A DNA stretch of 64,000 nucleotides, from assembly GCF_002252505.1 (NCBI RefSeq), contig NZ_NNRL01000159.1:62001-126000 (forward strand). Reading direction: 5' to 3'. This DNA is from Brucella grignonensis (GTDB lineage: Bacteria; Pseudomonadota; Alphaproteobacteria; Rhizobiales; Rhizobiaceae). This document shows positions 18,237-27,042 of the stretch, one piece after another. Below the pieces are notes generated by a model. That model had not been told where the DNA came from, did not search any database, and was given only the letters and a program-made list of their open reading frames with translations. The position numbers and the translations under genes are program-made. Within the stretch, counting starts at the first letter, position 1. Each line of letters starts with the position of its first letter.

Positions 18237-19607
18237 ATGGCCGAACAGTTGACTTTCGACACTCTGAAAAAAGCCGTAGCAAATGACGAGATTGATACCG
18301 TGCTTGCATGTTTTGTGGACATGCAGGGGCGTCTGATTGGCAAACGCTTCTACGCACCGTTCTTTGTGGAATCCGCCCACGATGAAACGCATGGCTGCAA
18401 CTATCTTCTGGCTGACGACATCGATATGGAACCGGTGCCGGGTTATGAAGCTGCAAGCTGGGACAAAGGCTATGGCGATTTCGTCATAAAGCCCGATCTT
18501 TCAACGTTGCGCTTCGCACCATGGCTGGAAAAGACGGCCATTGTTCTTTGCGATGTGCTTGATCATCATGATCATGAAGATCTTGCGCATTCACCGCGCG
18601 GCATCCTGAAAAAGCAGCTGGCACGCCTGCATGAACGCGGTTATCGCGCCTATTTCGCGTCCGAACTCGAATTTTATCTCTTTGATGAGACTTACAAAAC
18701 CGCGCGCGCCAAACGCTGGCAGGAAATGGAGACCGCCTCCCCCTATGTGCAGGATTATGTGATCCACCTGACCACCAAGGAAGAGCAGGTTCTGCGCGCC
18801 ATGCGCAATCATCTTGGGGCTGCGGGCATTCCGGTTGAAAACTCCAAGGGCGAATGGGGGCCTGGACAACAGGAACTCAATGTTCGCTATGCCGAAGCGC
18901 TGGAAATGGCCGACCGCCATGTCATCATGAAGAATGCCATGAAGGAAATTGCCGAGGCGCATGGCAAGTGCATCACTTTCATGGCTAAGTATGATTATTC
19001 CAGAGCTGGAAGTTCAAGCCACATCCACAATTCCATCTGGAGCGCAGACGGCAAGGAACCACTATTCTTCGACCCCAAAGCACCCAATACCATGACACCG
19101 CTGATGCGCTCATGGGTGGCGGGGCAGCTCAAATATGCCGTCGATTACACCTATTTTCTGGCACCCTACATCAACTCCTACAAGCGCTTTCAGGCCGGCA
19201 CTTTCGCACCAACAAAGATCATGTGGAGCCAGGACAACCGCACGGCGGGTTTCCGACTTTGTGGCGAAGGCACTAAAGGCATTCGTATCGAATGCCGCAT
19301 CGGCGGTGCCGATCTCAACCCTTATCTGGCCTTTGCAGCGCTTATTGCGGCAGGGCTTAAGGGTATCGACGAAAACCTCGAACTGGAAGAGCCATTCGTG
19401 GGTGACGCCTATAGCGCAGTCAAACTCAAGGAAATTCCATACACTTTACGAGACGCTGCGGAAGCTCTCAAAAACTCAGATTTCCTCAAGGAAGCGTTCG
19501 GTGAGGGCGTGGTCAATCACTATGTCCATACAGCTCATTGGGAGCAGATTGAATATGACCGCCGCGTTACCGATTGGGAACTGCATCGCGGCTTTGAACG
19601 ATATTGA
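18237..19607 (+). CDS. Glutamine-synthetase-like gamma-glutamyl ligase
   Basis: A 456-residue member of the glutamine synthetase superfamily, which makes gamma-glutamyl amides from glutamate, ATP and an amine. Conserved features seen are SELEFYLF (catalytic Glu), EWGPGQQELNV (metal-binding Glu pair), GSSSHIHNSIW (ATP/metal His), NRTAGFRLCG and IECRIGGADLNPYLAFAAL. That last motif resembles PuuA/IpuC-type ligases rather than true GlnA. There is no sign of the C-terminal adenylylation tyrosine region. With two dehydrogenases downstream and an amidohydrolase upstream it fits a gamma-glutamylation route for an amine or amino alcohol. The substrate is unproven. Confidence 0.85.
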   Translation: MAEQLTFDTLKKAVANDEIDTVLACFVDMQGRLIGKRFYAPFFVESAHDETHGCNYLLADDIDMEPVPGYEAASWDKGYGDFVIKPDLSTLRFAPWLEKTAIVLCDVLDHHDHEDLAHSPRGILKKQLARLHERGYRAYFASELEFYLFDETYKTARAKRWQEMETASPYVQDYVIHLTTKEEQVLRAMRNHLGAAGIPVENSKGEWGPGQQELNVRYAEALEMADRHVIMKNAMKEIAEAHGKCITFMAKYDYSRAGSSSHIHNSIWSADGKEPLFFDPKAPNTMTPLMRSWVAGQLKYAVDYTYFLAPYINSYKRFQAGTFAPTKIMWSQDNRTAGFRLCGEGTKGIRIECRIGGADLNPYLAFAALIAAGLKGIDENLELEEPFVGDAYSAVKLKEIPYTLRDAAEALKNSDFLKEAFGEGVVNHYVHTAHWEQIEYDRRVTDWELHRGFERY

Positions 19608-19664
19608 CCTGCAATCGCGAAACAGACTGAAATACAGAATGACTTCATACAAAGGAACTGCCCG

Positions 19665-21050
19665 ATGAGCGGCACAGCCAAGATCATTTCTCCAATTGAT
19701 GGCTCGATTTATGCGGAGCGTCCTTATGCGAGCGACGCCGCGATCAATGCGGCAGTTACAGCGGCACGACAGGCGCAGGTCGGTTGGGCCGCCTCAAGCA
19801 TCGCAGAACGAGCCAGCTATTGTCGTGCAGCATTGGATGCACTTGCCGCAATGCAGGATGCAATCATTCCTGAAATTGCATGGCAGATGGGACGTCCAAC
19901 GCGCTATGGCGGTGAAAATGGCGGCGTGCAGGAACGCGGCCAATATATGATCGATATCGCCGAGGAGGCGCTGAAACCTTATGTGCCGACACAAAAGGAT
20001 GGTTTCCGCCGTTATGTAAAGCACGTTCCGCTCGGCGTTGTTATGGTCATTGCGCCGTGGAATTATCCTTATCTCACTGCAGTCAATACCATCATTCCGG
20101 CCCTGATGGCGGGCAACAGCGTGATCCTCAAACACGCCACACAGACGTTGCTGACCGGCGAACGTTTTGCGCAAGCCTTTGAGAAGGCGGGGATTCCGAA
20201 AGGTGTCTTCCAGAACATTGTTCTGGATCATGCATCGACTGAGAAGCTGCTCGCATCGGGCAGCATTGATCATGTCAATTTCACCGGTTCGGTCGGCGGC
20301 GGACGCGCCATCGAAAAAGCTGCCGCAGGCACCTTCATGTCGCTGGGGCTGGAGCTTGGTGGCAAAGACCCGGCCTATGTGCTGCCCGACGTCAATCTCG
20401 ACCATGCCGTCGCCAATCTGGTCGACGGCGCATTCTTCAATTCCGGACAGTGTTGCTGTGGCATCGAACGCATCTATGTGCATGAGGCCGTCTATGACCG
20501 CTTCGTCGATGGCTTCATCGATCTCACAAAGCAATATGTCGTTGGTAATCCACTGGATAGCACAACAACGCTTGGGCCAATGGCGCAAGCACGTTTCGCC
20601 GATCTCATTCGGGAGCAGAAGGCAGAAGCTTTGCGCAAAGGCGCTAAAGCCCATGTGAATATGACAGTCGGCAACGACGTTTCCGGTTCGCCTTACATTG
20701 CGCCGGAAGTGCTCACCAATGTCGATCATCAGATGAGCGTCATGCGTGAGGAAAGCTTCGGCCCCATCGTCGGCATTATGAAGGTGCGCAATGATGATGA
20801 AGCGCTGGCGCTGATGAATGATAGCATTTACGGCCTCACCGCCTCACTCTGGACAACGGATACCGATCATGCGGCAGCACTCGGCGACCGCGTTGAAACC
20901 GGTACTGTCTTCATGAACCGTTGCGATTATCTCGATCCCGCATTGGTCTGGACCGGCGTGAAGGATACCGGCAAGGGCGCTGCCCTTTCGCCTATTGGTT
21001 ACGGTAATCTCACGCGGCCAAAATCCTTCCACCTGCGTGAAAAACTCTGA
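19665..21050 (+). CDS. NAD(P)-dependent aldehyde dehydrogenase
   Basis: A 461-residue aldehyde dehydrogenase. The coenzyme-binding region is GVVMVIAPWNYPYLTAVNTIIPALMAGNSVILKHA. The general-base Glu lies in LGLELGGKDPAYVLPD and the catalytic Cys in FFNSGQCCCGIERIYVHE. It follows the gamma-glutamyl ligase with a 57-bp gap and precedes an iron alcohol dehydrogenase. The set would oxidise an alcohol to aldehyde and then to carboxylate. The closest functional class by context is an enzyme like PuuC acting on a gamma-glutamyl aldehyde, but succinate-semialdehyde-type substrates are also possible. Confidence 0.9.
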   Translation: MSGTAKIISPIDGSIYAERPYASDAAINAAVTAARQAQVGWAASSIAERASYCRAALDALAAMQDAIIPEIAWQMGRPTRYGGENGGVQERGQYMIDIAEEALKPYVPTQKDGFRRYVKHVPLGVVMVIAPWNYPYLTAVNTIIPALMAGNSVILKHATQTLLTGERFAQAFEKAGIPKGVFQNIVLDHASTEKLLASGSIDHVNFTGSVGGGRAIEKAAAGTFMSLGLELGGKDPAYVLPDVNLDHAVANLVDGAFFNSGQCCCGIERIYVHEAVYDRFVDGFIDLTKQYVVGNPLDSTTTLGPMAQARFADLIREQKAEALRKGAKAHVNMTVGNDVSGSPYIAPEVLTNVDHQMSVMREESFGPIVGIMKVRNDDEALALMNDSIYGLTASLWTTDTDHAAALGDRVETGTVFMNRCDYLDPALVWTGVKDTGKGAALSPIGYGNLTRPKSFHLREKL

Positions 21051-21134
21051 CCAATTTGTCTGACACTTTGACCTCACGCAAAACCGCTTCACACTTTTGC
21101 TGGAAATGCTTTTAATATCTGGAAAGCGATCGAC

Positions 21135-22307
21135 ATGACCACTCTGACTGCCAAATGGAATTTTCCGACCACCGTGCTTTTCGGGCCGGGCCGTATCAAG
21201 GAACTGCCTGCTGTCCTGAAAGCGGCAGACATCGAACGCCCGCTCTTTGTCACAGATCCCGGCCTTGCAAAATTGCCAGTCGTCGCTTCCACACTCGCCA
21301 TTCTTGATGCAGCAGGCGTCAAATATGCGGTTTTTTCCGATGTGAAGCCAAACCCGGTTGAAAGCAATCTTTATGCTGGCGTCAAGGTTTTCAACGAAGG
21401 CAAGCATGATGGTGTGATTGCATTTGGTGGCGGTTCGGCGCTTGATCTTGGCAAGCTCATCGCATTTCAGGCAGGACAGACCCGCGATGTCTGGGATTTC
21501 GAAGACATTGGGGACTGGTGGACACGCGCTGACAGCAACGCAATAGCACCCATCATCGCCGTGCCAACAACCGCTGGAACAGGATCGGAAGTCGGGCGCG
21601 CCGGCGTTCTGACCAACGAAGCAACGCACACCAAGAAAGTCATTTTCCATCCGAAAATGCTCCCCGTCACAGTGATCGCCGATCCGGAACTCTCAACCGG
21701 CATGCCACCCTTCATCACGGTCGGCACCGGCATGGATGCGCTGGCACATTGTCTGGAAGCCTATTGCGCACCGGGCTTTCATCCGATGGCTGACGGTATT
21801 GCGGTTGAAGGCATCCGTCTTGTGTTTGAAAATCTGCCGAAAGCCTATGCCAATGGCACGGATATTGAAGCACGCGCCAATCTGATGGCTGCAGCTTCCA
21901 TGGGGGCGACGGCTTTCCAGAAGGGGCTTGGTGCAATCCATTCCCTCTCCCATCCCATCGGCGCACTTTACGACACTCATCACGGCATGACCAATGCCGT
22001 CTTCATGCCCTATGTGCTCAAACACAACCGTGCGGCTATCGAAAAGCGCATCGAACGTCTTGCCGATTATCTTGGCATCGAAGGTGGCTTCGATGGCTTT
22101 GTGGATGCGATCTTAAAGCTGCGCAAGGATCTTGGCGTACCGAATACTTTGCTGGAATTCGTCAAAGGGCTCGAAATGGATGCAGCGCGCAAAGATCTGA
22201 TCGCCGAAATGGCTATTGTCGATCCAACTGCTGGCGGCAACCCGATCGAGCTTACAAAACAGGGCGCGCTTGATCTGCTGAATGCAGCCTTGGCAGGAAA
22301 ACTCTAA
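21135..22307 (+). CDS. Iron-containing alcohol dehydrogenase
   Basis: A 390-residue group III (Fe-dependent) alcohol dehydrogenase. The NAD-binding region is DGVIAFGGGSALDLGKLIAF (around 95-115), followed by the conserved VPTTAGTGSEVGRAGVLT. Metal ligands lie in TVGTGMDALAHCLEAY and GLGAIHSLSHPIGALYDTHHGMTNAV. It closes the ligase/dehydrogenase cluster; the terminator-like hairpins at 22315-22344 and 22468-22493 follow. It probably oxidises a primary alcohol group to the aldehyde handled by the upstream aldehyde dehydrogenase. Confidence 0.92.
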   Translation: MTTLTAKWNFPTTVLFGPGRIKELPAVLKAADIERPLFVTDPGLAKLPVVASTLAILDAAGVKYAVFSDVKPNPVESNLYAGVKVFNEGKHDGVIAFGGGSALDLGKLIAFQAGQTRDVWDFEDIGDWWTRADSNAIAPIIAVPTTAGTGSEVGRAGVLTNEATHTKKVIFHPKMLPVTVIADPELSTGMPPFITVGTGMDALAHCLEAYCAPGFHPMADGIAVEGIRLVFENLPKAYANGTDIEARANLMAAASMGATAFQKGLGAIHSLSHPIGALYDTHHGMTNAVFMPYVLKHNRAAIEKRIERLADYLGIEGGFDGFVDAILKLRKDLGVPNTLLEFVKGLEMDAARKDLIAEMAIVDPTAGGNPIELTKQGALDLLNAALAGKL

Positions 22308-22314
22308 ACTCAAA

Positions 22315-22344
22315 AGCCCCGCGCATTTAAAAATGTGCGGGGCT
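22315..22344. terminator. Hairpin after the iron alcohol dehydrogenase
   Basis: AGCCCCGCGCATTT and AAATGTGCGGGGCT pair over 14 bp with one imperfect position and a 2-nt loop, 8 bp past the stop. There is no T-run on the plus side, so termination may rely on the second hairpin at 22468-22493. Confidence 0.6.
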
Positions 22345-22353
22345 ATGTATCTC

Positions 22354-22456
22354 AGAGCGCATCCCCAAAAGTGTGAAACGGTTTTCGGACAAAGATGCGC
22401 GTTAAAACAAATATTCAGAGCGCCGATCTGATCCAATCAGATCGAAACGCGCTCTA
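22354..22456. repeat. Dispersed palindromic intergenic element, copy 4
   Basis: Reads AGAGCGCATCCCCAAAAGTG, CGGTTTTCGGACAAAGATGC, then the palindrome CGATCTGAT...ATCAGATCG (22424-22444) and GCGCTCTAA. It is the reverse orientation of copy 1. It lies between two convergent genes. Confidence 0.75.
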
Positions 22457-22461
22457 ACGAC

Positions 22462-23232
22462 TTAACGGCGCCGGAAAACCGGCGCTCTTTTTTCTTTGAA
22501 CGCTGCGCGTCCCTCCTGCGCATCGGCAGTGGCAAAACAGATTGTCTGCAGATCGCGCTCATATTCGATGGCTTTTTCAAGCGGCATCGAGACAGCTGCT
22601 TTGAGGTTGAGCTTCGCGGTTTCGGCAGCAATCGGTGCGCGTGACGCGATCACACTCGCAATTTCGCGCGCCCGCGTGAGAAGATAGGTCTGTGGCACGA
22701 CTTCACTCACCAGACCCCAGCGCTCGGCTTTCTCGGCTGAAATTGGGTCGCCTGTCATAATCATCAATGCTGCATTAGATGCGCCGATGGAGTGCGCCAG
22801 ATGAGCGGCCATACCACCGCCACCGATCCAGCCAAGCTTGATTTCGGGCGCTGCAAACTGCGCATTATCCGAAGCAATGCGGATATCGCAGGACATCGCC
22901 GTTTCAAGCCCGCCACCAAAGGCATAGCCATTGACGGCTGCAATCGATGGCTTGAGCAGCGCACGGAATGCATCGCAGTAATCCGGGCGATTGCGGAACT
23001 GCCACGGCGTCTCATACGTATCGAGTTCGCGAATATCCGAGCCCGCACAAAATGCACGCTCACCGGCACCCGTCAGAATAACGCAACGAATGGTGTTGCT
23101 GTCATTACATTCAGTAACGGCGGCCACAATCGCATCTGCCATTTCTGGCGTAACGGCGTTGAGTTTTTGCGGACGGTTCAAGGTGATGATGGCAACAGCA
23201 CCATCCACTTCAAATTTCACGTCTTGGGTCAT
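22462..23232 (-). CDS. Enoyl-CoA hydratase/isomerase family protein
   Basis: A 256-residue crotonase-fold enzyme. The oxyanion-hole segments are FCAGSDIRELDTYETP (around 61-76) and AAVNGYAFGGGLETAMSCDIRIAS (about 98-121). The catalytic region of hydratases is only partly kept: the second segment reads PEIKLGWIGGGGMAAHLAHSIG, where classical hydratases have a Glu before the G-x-x-P-G-x-G stretch. It ends the leftward operon CoA-transferase, solute-binding-like protein, hydratase, with a 6-bp gap to the gene before it. Substrate unknown; carnitine-type racemase/dehydratase chemistry is one option. Confidence 0.88.
   Translation of the reverse strand: MTQDVKFEVDGAVAIITLNRPQKLNAVTPEMADAIVAAVTECNDSNTIRCVILTGAGERAFCAGSDIRELDTYETPWQFRNRPDYCDAFRALLKPSIAAVNGYAFGGGLETAMSCDIRIASDNAQFAAPEIKLGWIGGGGMAAHLAHSIGASNAALMIMTGDPISAEKAERWGLVSEVVPQTYLLTRAREIASVIASRAPIAAETAKLNLKAAVSMPLEKAIEYERDLQTICFATADAQEGRAAFKEKRAPVFRRR
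22468..22493 (+). terminator. Plus-strand terminator inside the 3' end of the hydratase gene
   Basis: GCGCCGG - AAAA - CCGGCGC followed by TCTTTTTTC is a classical intrinsic terminator on the plus strand. It overlaps the last codons of the minus-strand enoyl-CoA hydratase gene, whose stop is at 22462-22464. It would stop transcripts from the rightward cluster. Confidence 0.65.
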
Positions 23233-23238
23233 AGCAAT

Positions 23239-24384
23239 CTACCTTTCACCGGCATTCACGCGCGAAGCGACATAAAGAGACTGAAGGTCATTCAGGACAT
23301 CGGAGGCCGAGCGCTTTTCATCAAAAGCCGCCCTCAAAAGCGCCGAAGCTTTGCCCTGAAAGGTGATGTAGCCATCATGGCGCGGGCGCACATAAGCCTG
23401 CTCGAGCGTATCCGCCGTGTTGCGATAAAAATCGCCCCATCGCCGGTTCACCCGCTCATTGTGCCAGGCATCGCGGCGCGATGGCTGACCTTCATGATCG
23501 GGAATAAATCCGGATTGCGCTTCACGGCTCATCAGCCACAAAAGATGGGCTTTGAGCGTCGAGGTGACATGAGCGCGGCGAGAAACGCCAATGCCCGTGC
23601 CGCCCAGTGTCGAGCCCGGACGGCCACCGACCACAGCACGTGGTGCATTGTGAAATGCGATTGCTTGCCCACTCTGCGGGGCTGCATAGTTTACGTAGCC
23701 GTAAACGAGTGGGCAAAGCGCTACATCGTCATTCCCAGCCATATGGCCAAGAATGCCGATAGGATTTTTATGCCTAACCGATGCGGGGCTGCGTGCGGCA
23801 AGCTCTGCCATGAGATCATAGACCTGTCGCCCGACATTTTCTGAAACCAGTATACCCGGGTCTTCTTCAGCAGGTGGCTCACCAAAAGCAGCCGCGATAG
23901 ACAGAAATGACAGGCAGGCATGTGGGCCAGCGAGTGAAAGCGCAACCTTGCCGCTTTTTTGCGACAGGCAAAGCACGTCATCCCAAGTGACAGGCACACC
24001 ATCTGAAAGGTCTGGACGAAGAGCCATGACCTGTGTTGCAGCATCAAGCGGCAAGGCCCAGTGCTTGCCCGCAAAGCGATAGCTCGTCAAAGACGGGCCG
24101 ATACTGGCCTTGGCAAGCTCTGCAACCGCTTCAGCACCAAACACCTCTTCAAGCGAAAGCAGACAATCGCCAGAAATGGCCTCACCCACATGCGGATGAT
24201 CAAGAACCACGAGATCATAGTGGGCGCAGAGATCGGCAATCGGGTGGGATTCAAAACCTTCAAGCGGCTGCTTGTCCCAATGGATGTCTAGACCGGCAGC
24301 AATAACATCCGGCAATTTTGATGCCGCAGCCAATGCATTATAGCCGCGCGGATGATCCCAGGTGAGAGCTTTAATCACCTGCAT
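23239..24384 (-). CDS. Solute-binding-protein-like protein without signal peptide
   Basis: A protein of about 381 residues with features of ABC sugar-binding proteins (WDHPRGYNALAAASK, DLVVLDHPHVGEAI, WALPLDAATQVMALRPDLS, VTWDDVL). ATG 24384 begins one base past the CoA-transferase stop and gives MQVIKALTWDHPRGYNAL with no signal peptide or lipobox. The longer frame to 24501 would overlap the preceding gene and adds no signal sequence. No permease or ATPase gene is adjacent. It may be a cytoplasmic protein that uses the binding fold for sensing or for presenting a ligand to the CoA enzymes. Function unknown. Confidence 0.75.
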   Translation of the reverse strand: MQVIKALTWDHPRGYNALAAASKLPDVIAAGLDIHWDKQPLEGFESHPIADLCAHYDLVVLDHPHVGEAISGDCLLSLEEVFGAEAVAELAKASIGPSLTSYRFAGKHWALPLDAATQVMALRPDLSDGVPVTWDDVLCLSQKSGKVALSLAGPHACLSFLSIAAAFGEPPAEEDPGILVSENVGRQVYDLMAELAARSPASVRHKNPIGILGHMAGNDDVALCPLVYGYVNYAAPQSGQAIAFHNAPRAVVGGRPGSTLGGTGIGVSRRAHVTSTLKAHLLWLMSREAQSGFIPDHEGQPSRRDAWHNERVNRRWGDFYRNTADTLEQAYVRPRHDGYITFQGKASALLRAAFDEKRSASDVLNDLQSLYVASRVNAGER

Positions 24385-24385
24385 C

Positions 24386-25579
24386 TCAGATATTCCCCGA
24401 CACGATAGCGCCCGATTTCTCAAGTGCTTCAATCTTGTCTGCCGCGTATCCGGCTTCCACCAGCACATCGCGCGTATCCTGTCCGGTGACGGGTGCACCA
24501 CGGTCCACCGTCGATGGCGTTTTGGAAAAGCGGATCGGGAAACCTGGCGTTTTTACCTTGCCTTCGGTCGGATGCTCATACTCGACAAAGGTGCCGTTAT
24601 GCTTGATCTGCTCGTCGTCCACGAGATCGGCATAGCCATAGACAGGCCCACACCAGATATCGGCAGCGCGCAGAAGCTCCAGCCATTCGGCAGAGGTTTT
24701 CGTTTTCAGCTTATCGCGTGTCTTGGCAAAGATTTCATCACGGCGCGCCCAGGTATCAACCTCATCATTCATGGTGAGGAAACTGTCTTCGCCAATCACT
24801 TCACCCAGCGTTTTCAGCTTCGGAAAAGCGACAATGATGAAGCCGTCAGAGGTTGCGAAAGCGCCGTAAGGCGCGCGGATATAAACATGCGCGTGCGGTT
24901 CTGCCGAACGGGTTTGCGGCTTGCCACCAACGGTGAAAACCGAAAGCTCCTGCATCTGAATGGTGGTGATCGCATCGAGCATATTGACCTGCACCAGCTG
25001 CCCCTCGCCAGTTCGCTCGCGATGGAGAAGCGCTGCAAGCGCGCCTTCAAACGCGTTATAAGCTGTGATGGCATCCACAAGATATTGCCCGGCGGCGGTC
25101 GGCGGTTCGCCTTCACGGCCTGCGGAAAGCATGGCACCCGACATGCCCTGCAAAACGAGATCCTGCCCCGGACGGTGGACATAAGGACCATCTTCGCCAT
25201 AACCGGAAATCGAAACATAGATCAGCTTCGGATTGATCTTCACCAGCGACTCGTAATCGACGCCAAGGCGCTTTGCGACGCCCGGACGATAGTTTTGCAA
25301 GAAAACATCAGCGGTCTTAACCAGATCAAGCAAAACCTGCTTTCCGTCCGACGATTTGAGATCAACCGCCAGCGAACGCTTGTTACGGTTGAGTGACAGA
25401 AACGAGACATTGACGCGATTGCCTTCTGCGCCACCCGCCGCCACATGGCGCTGCCATTCGCCCGTCGTCGGCTCGACCTTCACCACGTCGGCGCCAAGAT
25501 CACCCAGCCGCTGCGCCGCAAATGGCCCCGCCATAGCAATCGAACAATCCAGTACCCGATAGCCTGATAAAACACCCAT
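24386..25579 (-). CDS. CaiB/BaiF family (type III) CoA-transferase
   Basis: A 397-residue class III CoA-transferase that moves CoA between carboxylic acids. It begins GYRVLDCSIAMAGPFAAQRLGDLGADVVKVEP and has NRNKRSLAVDLKS. The catalytic Asp lies in GQDLVLQGMSGAM, and the C terminus has GAPVTGQDTRDVLVEAGY. All are typical of CaiB/formyl-CoA transferase. It is the first gene of a three-gene leftward operon with LacI-type operators upstream (25644-25723). The acid substrate cannot be named. Confidence 0.93.
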   Translation of the reverse strand: MGVLSGYRVLDCSIAMAGPFAAQRLGDLGADVVKVEPTTGEWQRHVAAGGAEGNRVNVSFLSLNRNKRSLAVDLKSSDGKQVLLDLVKTADVFLQNYRPGVAKRLGVDYESLVKINPKLIYVSISGYGEDGPYVHRPGQDLVLQGMSGAMLSAGREGEPPTAAGQYLVDAITAYNAFEGALAALLHRERTGEGQLVQVNMLDAITTIQMQELSVFTVGGKPQTRSAEPHAHVYIRAPYGAFATSDGFIIVAFPKLKTLGEVIGEDSFLTMNDEVDTWARRDEIFAKTRDKLKTKTSAEWLELLRAADIWCGPVYGYADLVDDEQIKHNGTFVEYEHPTEGKVKTPGFPIRFSKTPSTVDRGAPVTGQDTRDVLVEAGYAADKIEALEKSGAIVSGNI

Positions 25580-25643
25580 GGCAGCTCACTCCCTGCTCAA
25601 ATCCATTGGTGTCAGAACCTATCCATTATTTTTACTTTGTCTA

Positions 25644-25723
25644 TAGTGAGCGCTAACATTTTTTAATTCATACTCTCACATTTTTTGCAATATCTCTATC
25701 TTTTAAATTAGCGCCAACATTTT
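25644..25723. promoter_or_regulatory. Two LacI-type operators before the CoA-transferase operon
   Basis: AGCGCTAACATTTT (25649-25662, within a TGAGCGCTAACA context close to the lac operator) and AGCGCCAACATTTT (25710-25723) are near-identical and 61 bp apart, in AT-rich DNA upstream of the CoA-transferase start. The adjacent LacI-family regulator is the obvious ligand. The rest of the 324-bp gap holds nothing I can assign. Confidence 0.55.
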
Positions 25724-25903
25724 CCAACTGACACATGGCCACGGCTTGTCAGGTATGAAACCGAGCGTGTCAGGAAGATCTGATTGTGATGTTGGAACCA
25801 ACCGCATTCAAACCGGATACTGCCGGTGCACGGCTTGAATTCACATTGCATATGACCGAAAATGGCTGCCAAGTGCTGACTGGCTTCAAGCACCGTTTAT
25901 CGT

Positions 25904-26950
25904 TTAGCCGCTTGCCCTGATCTTGAGCTCGAAACCAACATCGATAATCGTATTTGCCGATGTCTCACCACGCATGGCTTGAAGCAAAAGCTCGCCCGCC
26001 TGTCGCCCGATTTCTGCGGAAGGCACCGCAACCGTCGTCAATGGCGGCAATAGATGGCGAGAAAGTTCAAAGTCACCAAAGCCGGTAATAGCAAGACGTT
26101 GTGGAACCTTGATGCCAATGCGTTGTGTCTCCAGCAAGGCGCCGGAAGCAAGAATATCGCTTGAAAACATGACAGCATCGGCTTCCGGATATTGGGCCAG
26201 CGCTCTCCGTAGAAGATCGACACCTGAAGCCATGGCAATAGGCATTTCAGTTGCAACCGTGATGCGTGGCGTCTCATCCGGAAACTGTTGCTCCATCGCC
26301 GACTTGAATGCAGCGCGGCGTTCGGCGGCACGGCTGTCGCCTTTTCGTACGACACCAGCAAAAACGATATAGCGTCGACCCGCATCGATCAGATGACTGA
26401 CCATCTCGGTGATCGCCGCTGTATTGGAAAACCCAACCAGCCGATCGATTGGCTTATCGGTAAAATCCCAGCCCTCAACCACAGGGATTTCCGCACGTTT
26501 GAGCAATGCGACACTGCGTTTGCTGTGGTGTGTGCCAATCAGAAAAACGCCATCCGGTCGCCGTCCAAGAAGGCTGCGAATGATCTCTTCCTCGCGTTCC
26601 AGCCGGTAATCGGTATTGCCTAAAAATATCTGATAACCGGCCTGATGCAGCACATCTGAAAAATGCTGGATCGTGTCAGCAAAAACAGATGCGGACAGCG
26701 TGGGTATGATCGCCGCAACCGTATTGCTTTTATGCGATGCGAGATGACTTGCCGCGAGATTATGGACGTAATGCGTCTTCTCGATTGCATCCTGAATGAG
26801 CTTTCGCTTATCAGGCGTCACGGAATCCGGAAAACGCAAGGCGCGCGAAACGGTCTGCATGGAAACCCCTGCAGCCGCAGCCACATCTGCCATGGTCACA
26901 CCAGAGCCTTTGCGGCGACTTTTTCGGGTTTGCGCGGTTTCGCCGGTCAA
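25904..26950 (-). CDS. LacI-family transcriptional regulator
   Basis: A 348-residue LacI/GalR regulator. The N-terminal HTH is VTMADVAAAAGVSMQTVSRALRFPDSVTPDKR (residues 18-49), with hinge helix NLAASHLASHKSNTVAAIIP. A type I periplasmic-binding-like effector domain follows (GVFLIGTHHSKRSVALL, AITGFGDFELSRHLLPPLTTV). It is upstream of and co-directional with the CoA-transferase operon, and the two likely operators in the gap support a role as its repressor. The ligand is probably an organic acid or sugar derivative; unknown. Confidence 0.92.
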   Translation of the reverse strand: MTGETAQTRKSRRKGSGVTMADVAAAAGVSMQTVSRALRFPDSVTPDKRKLIQDAIEKTHYVHNLAASHLASHKSNTVAAIIPTLSASVFADTIQHFSDVLHQAGYQIFLGNTDYRLEREEEIIRSLLGRRPDGVFLIGTHHSKRSVALLKRAEIPVVEGWDFTDKPIDRLVGFSNTAAITEMVSHLIDAGRRYIVFAGVVRKGDSRAAERRAAFKSAMEQQFPDETPRITVATEMPIAMASGVDLLRRALAQYPEADAVMFSSDILASGALLETQRIGIKVPQRLAITGFGDFELSRHLLPPLTTVAVPSAEIGRQAGELLLQAMRGETSANTIIDVGFELKIRASG

Positions 26951-27042
26951 AGATGGAAAAGCCTTATAAAAGAGTTATTCCGCTATGGTGCCTGTTTCTC
27001 CTAATCCATGACGCGGACGACGTAAACGCAAAACACTATTCA

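Noticed and set aside
22792..25396. Two long plus-strand frames (350 and 344 codons)
   Set aside because: They mirror the hydratase, binding-like and CoA-transferase genes on the minus strand and have no domain signatures.
25789..25920. Small plus-strand ORF MLEPTAFKPDTAGARLEF... of about 43 codons
   Set aside because: It overlaps the LacI gene end in antisense and has only a weak upstream site; no family recognised. Conservation could reopen it.
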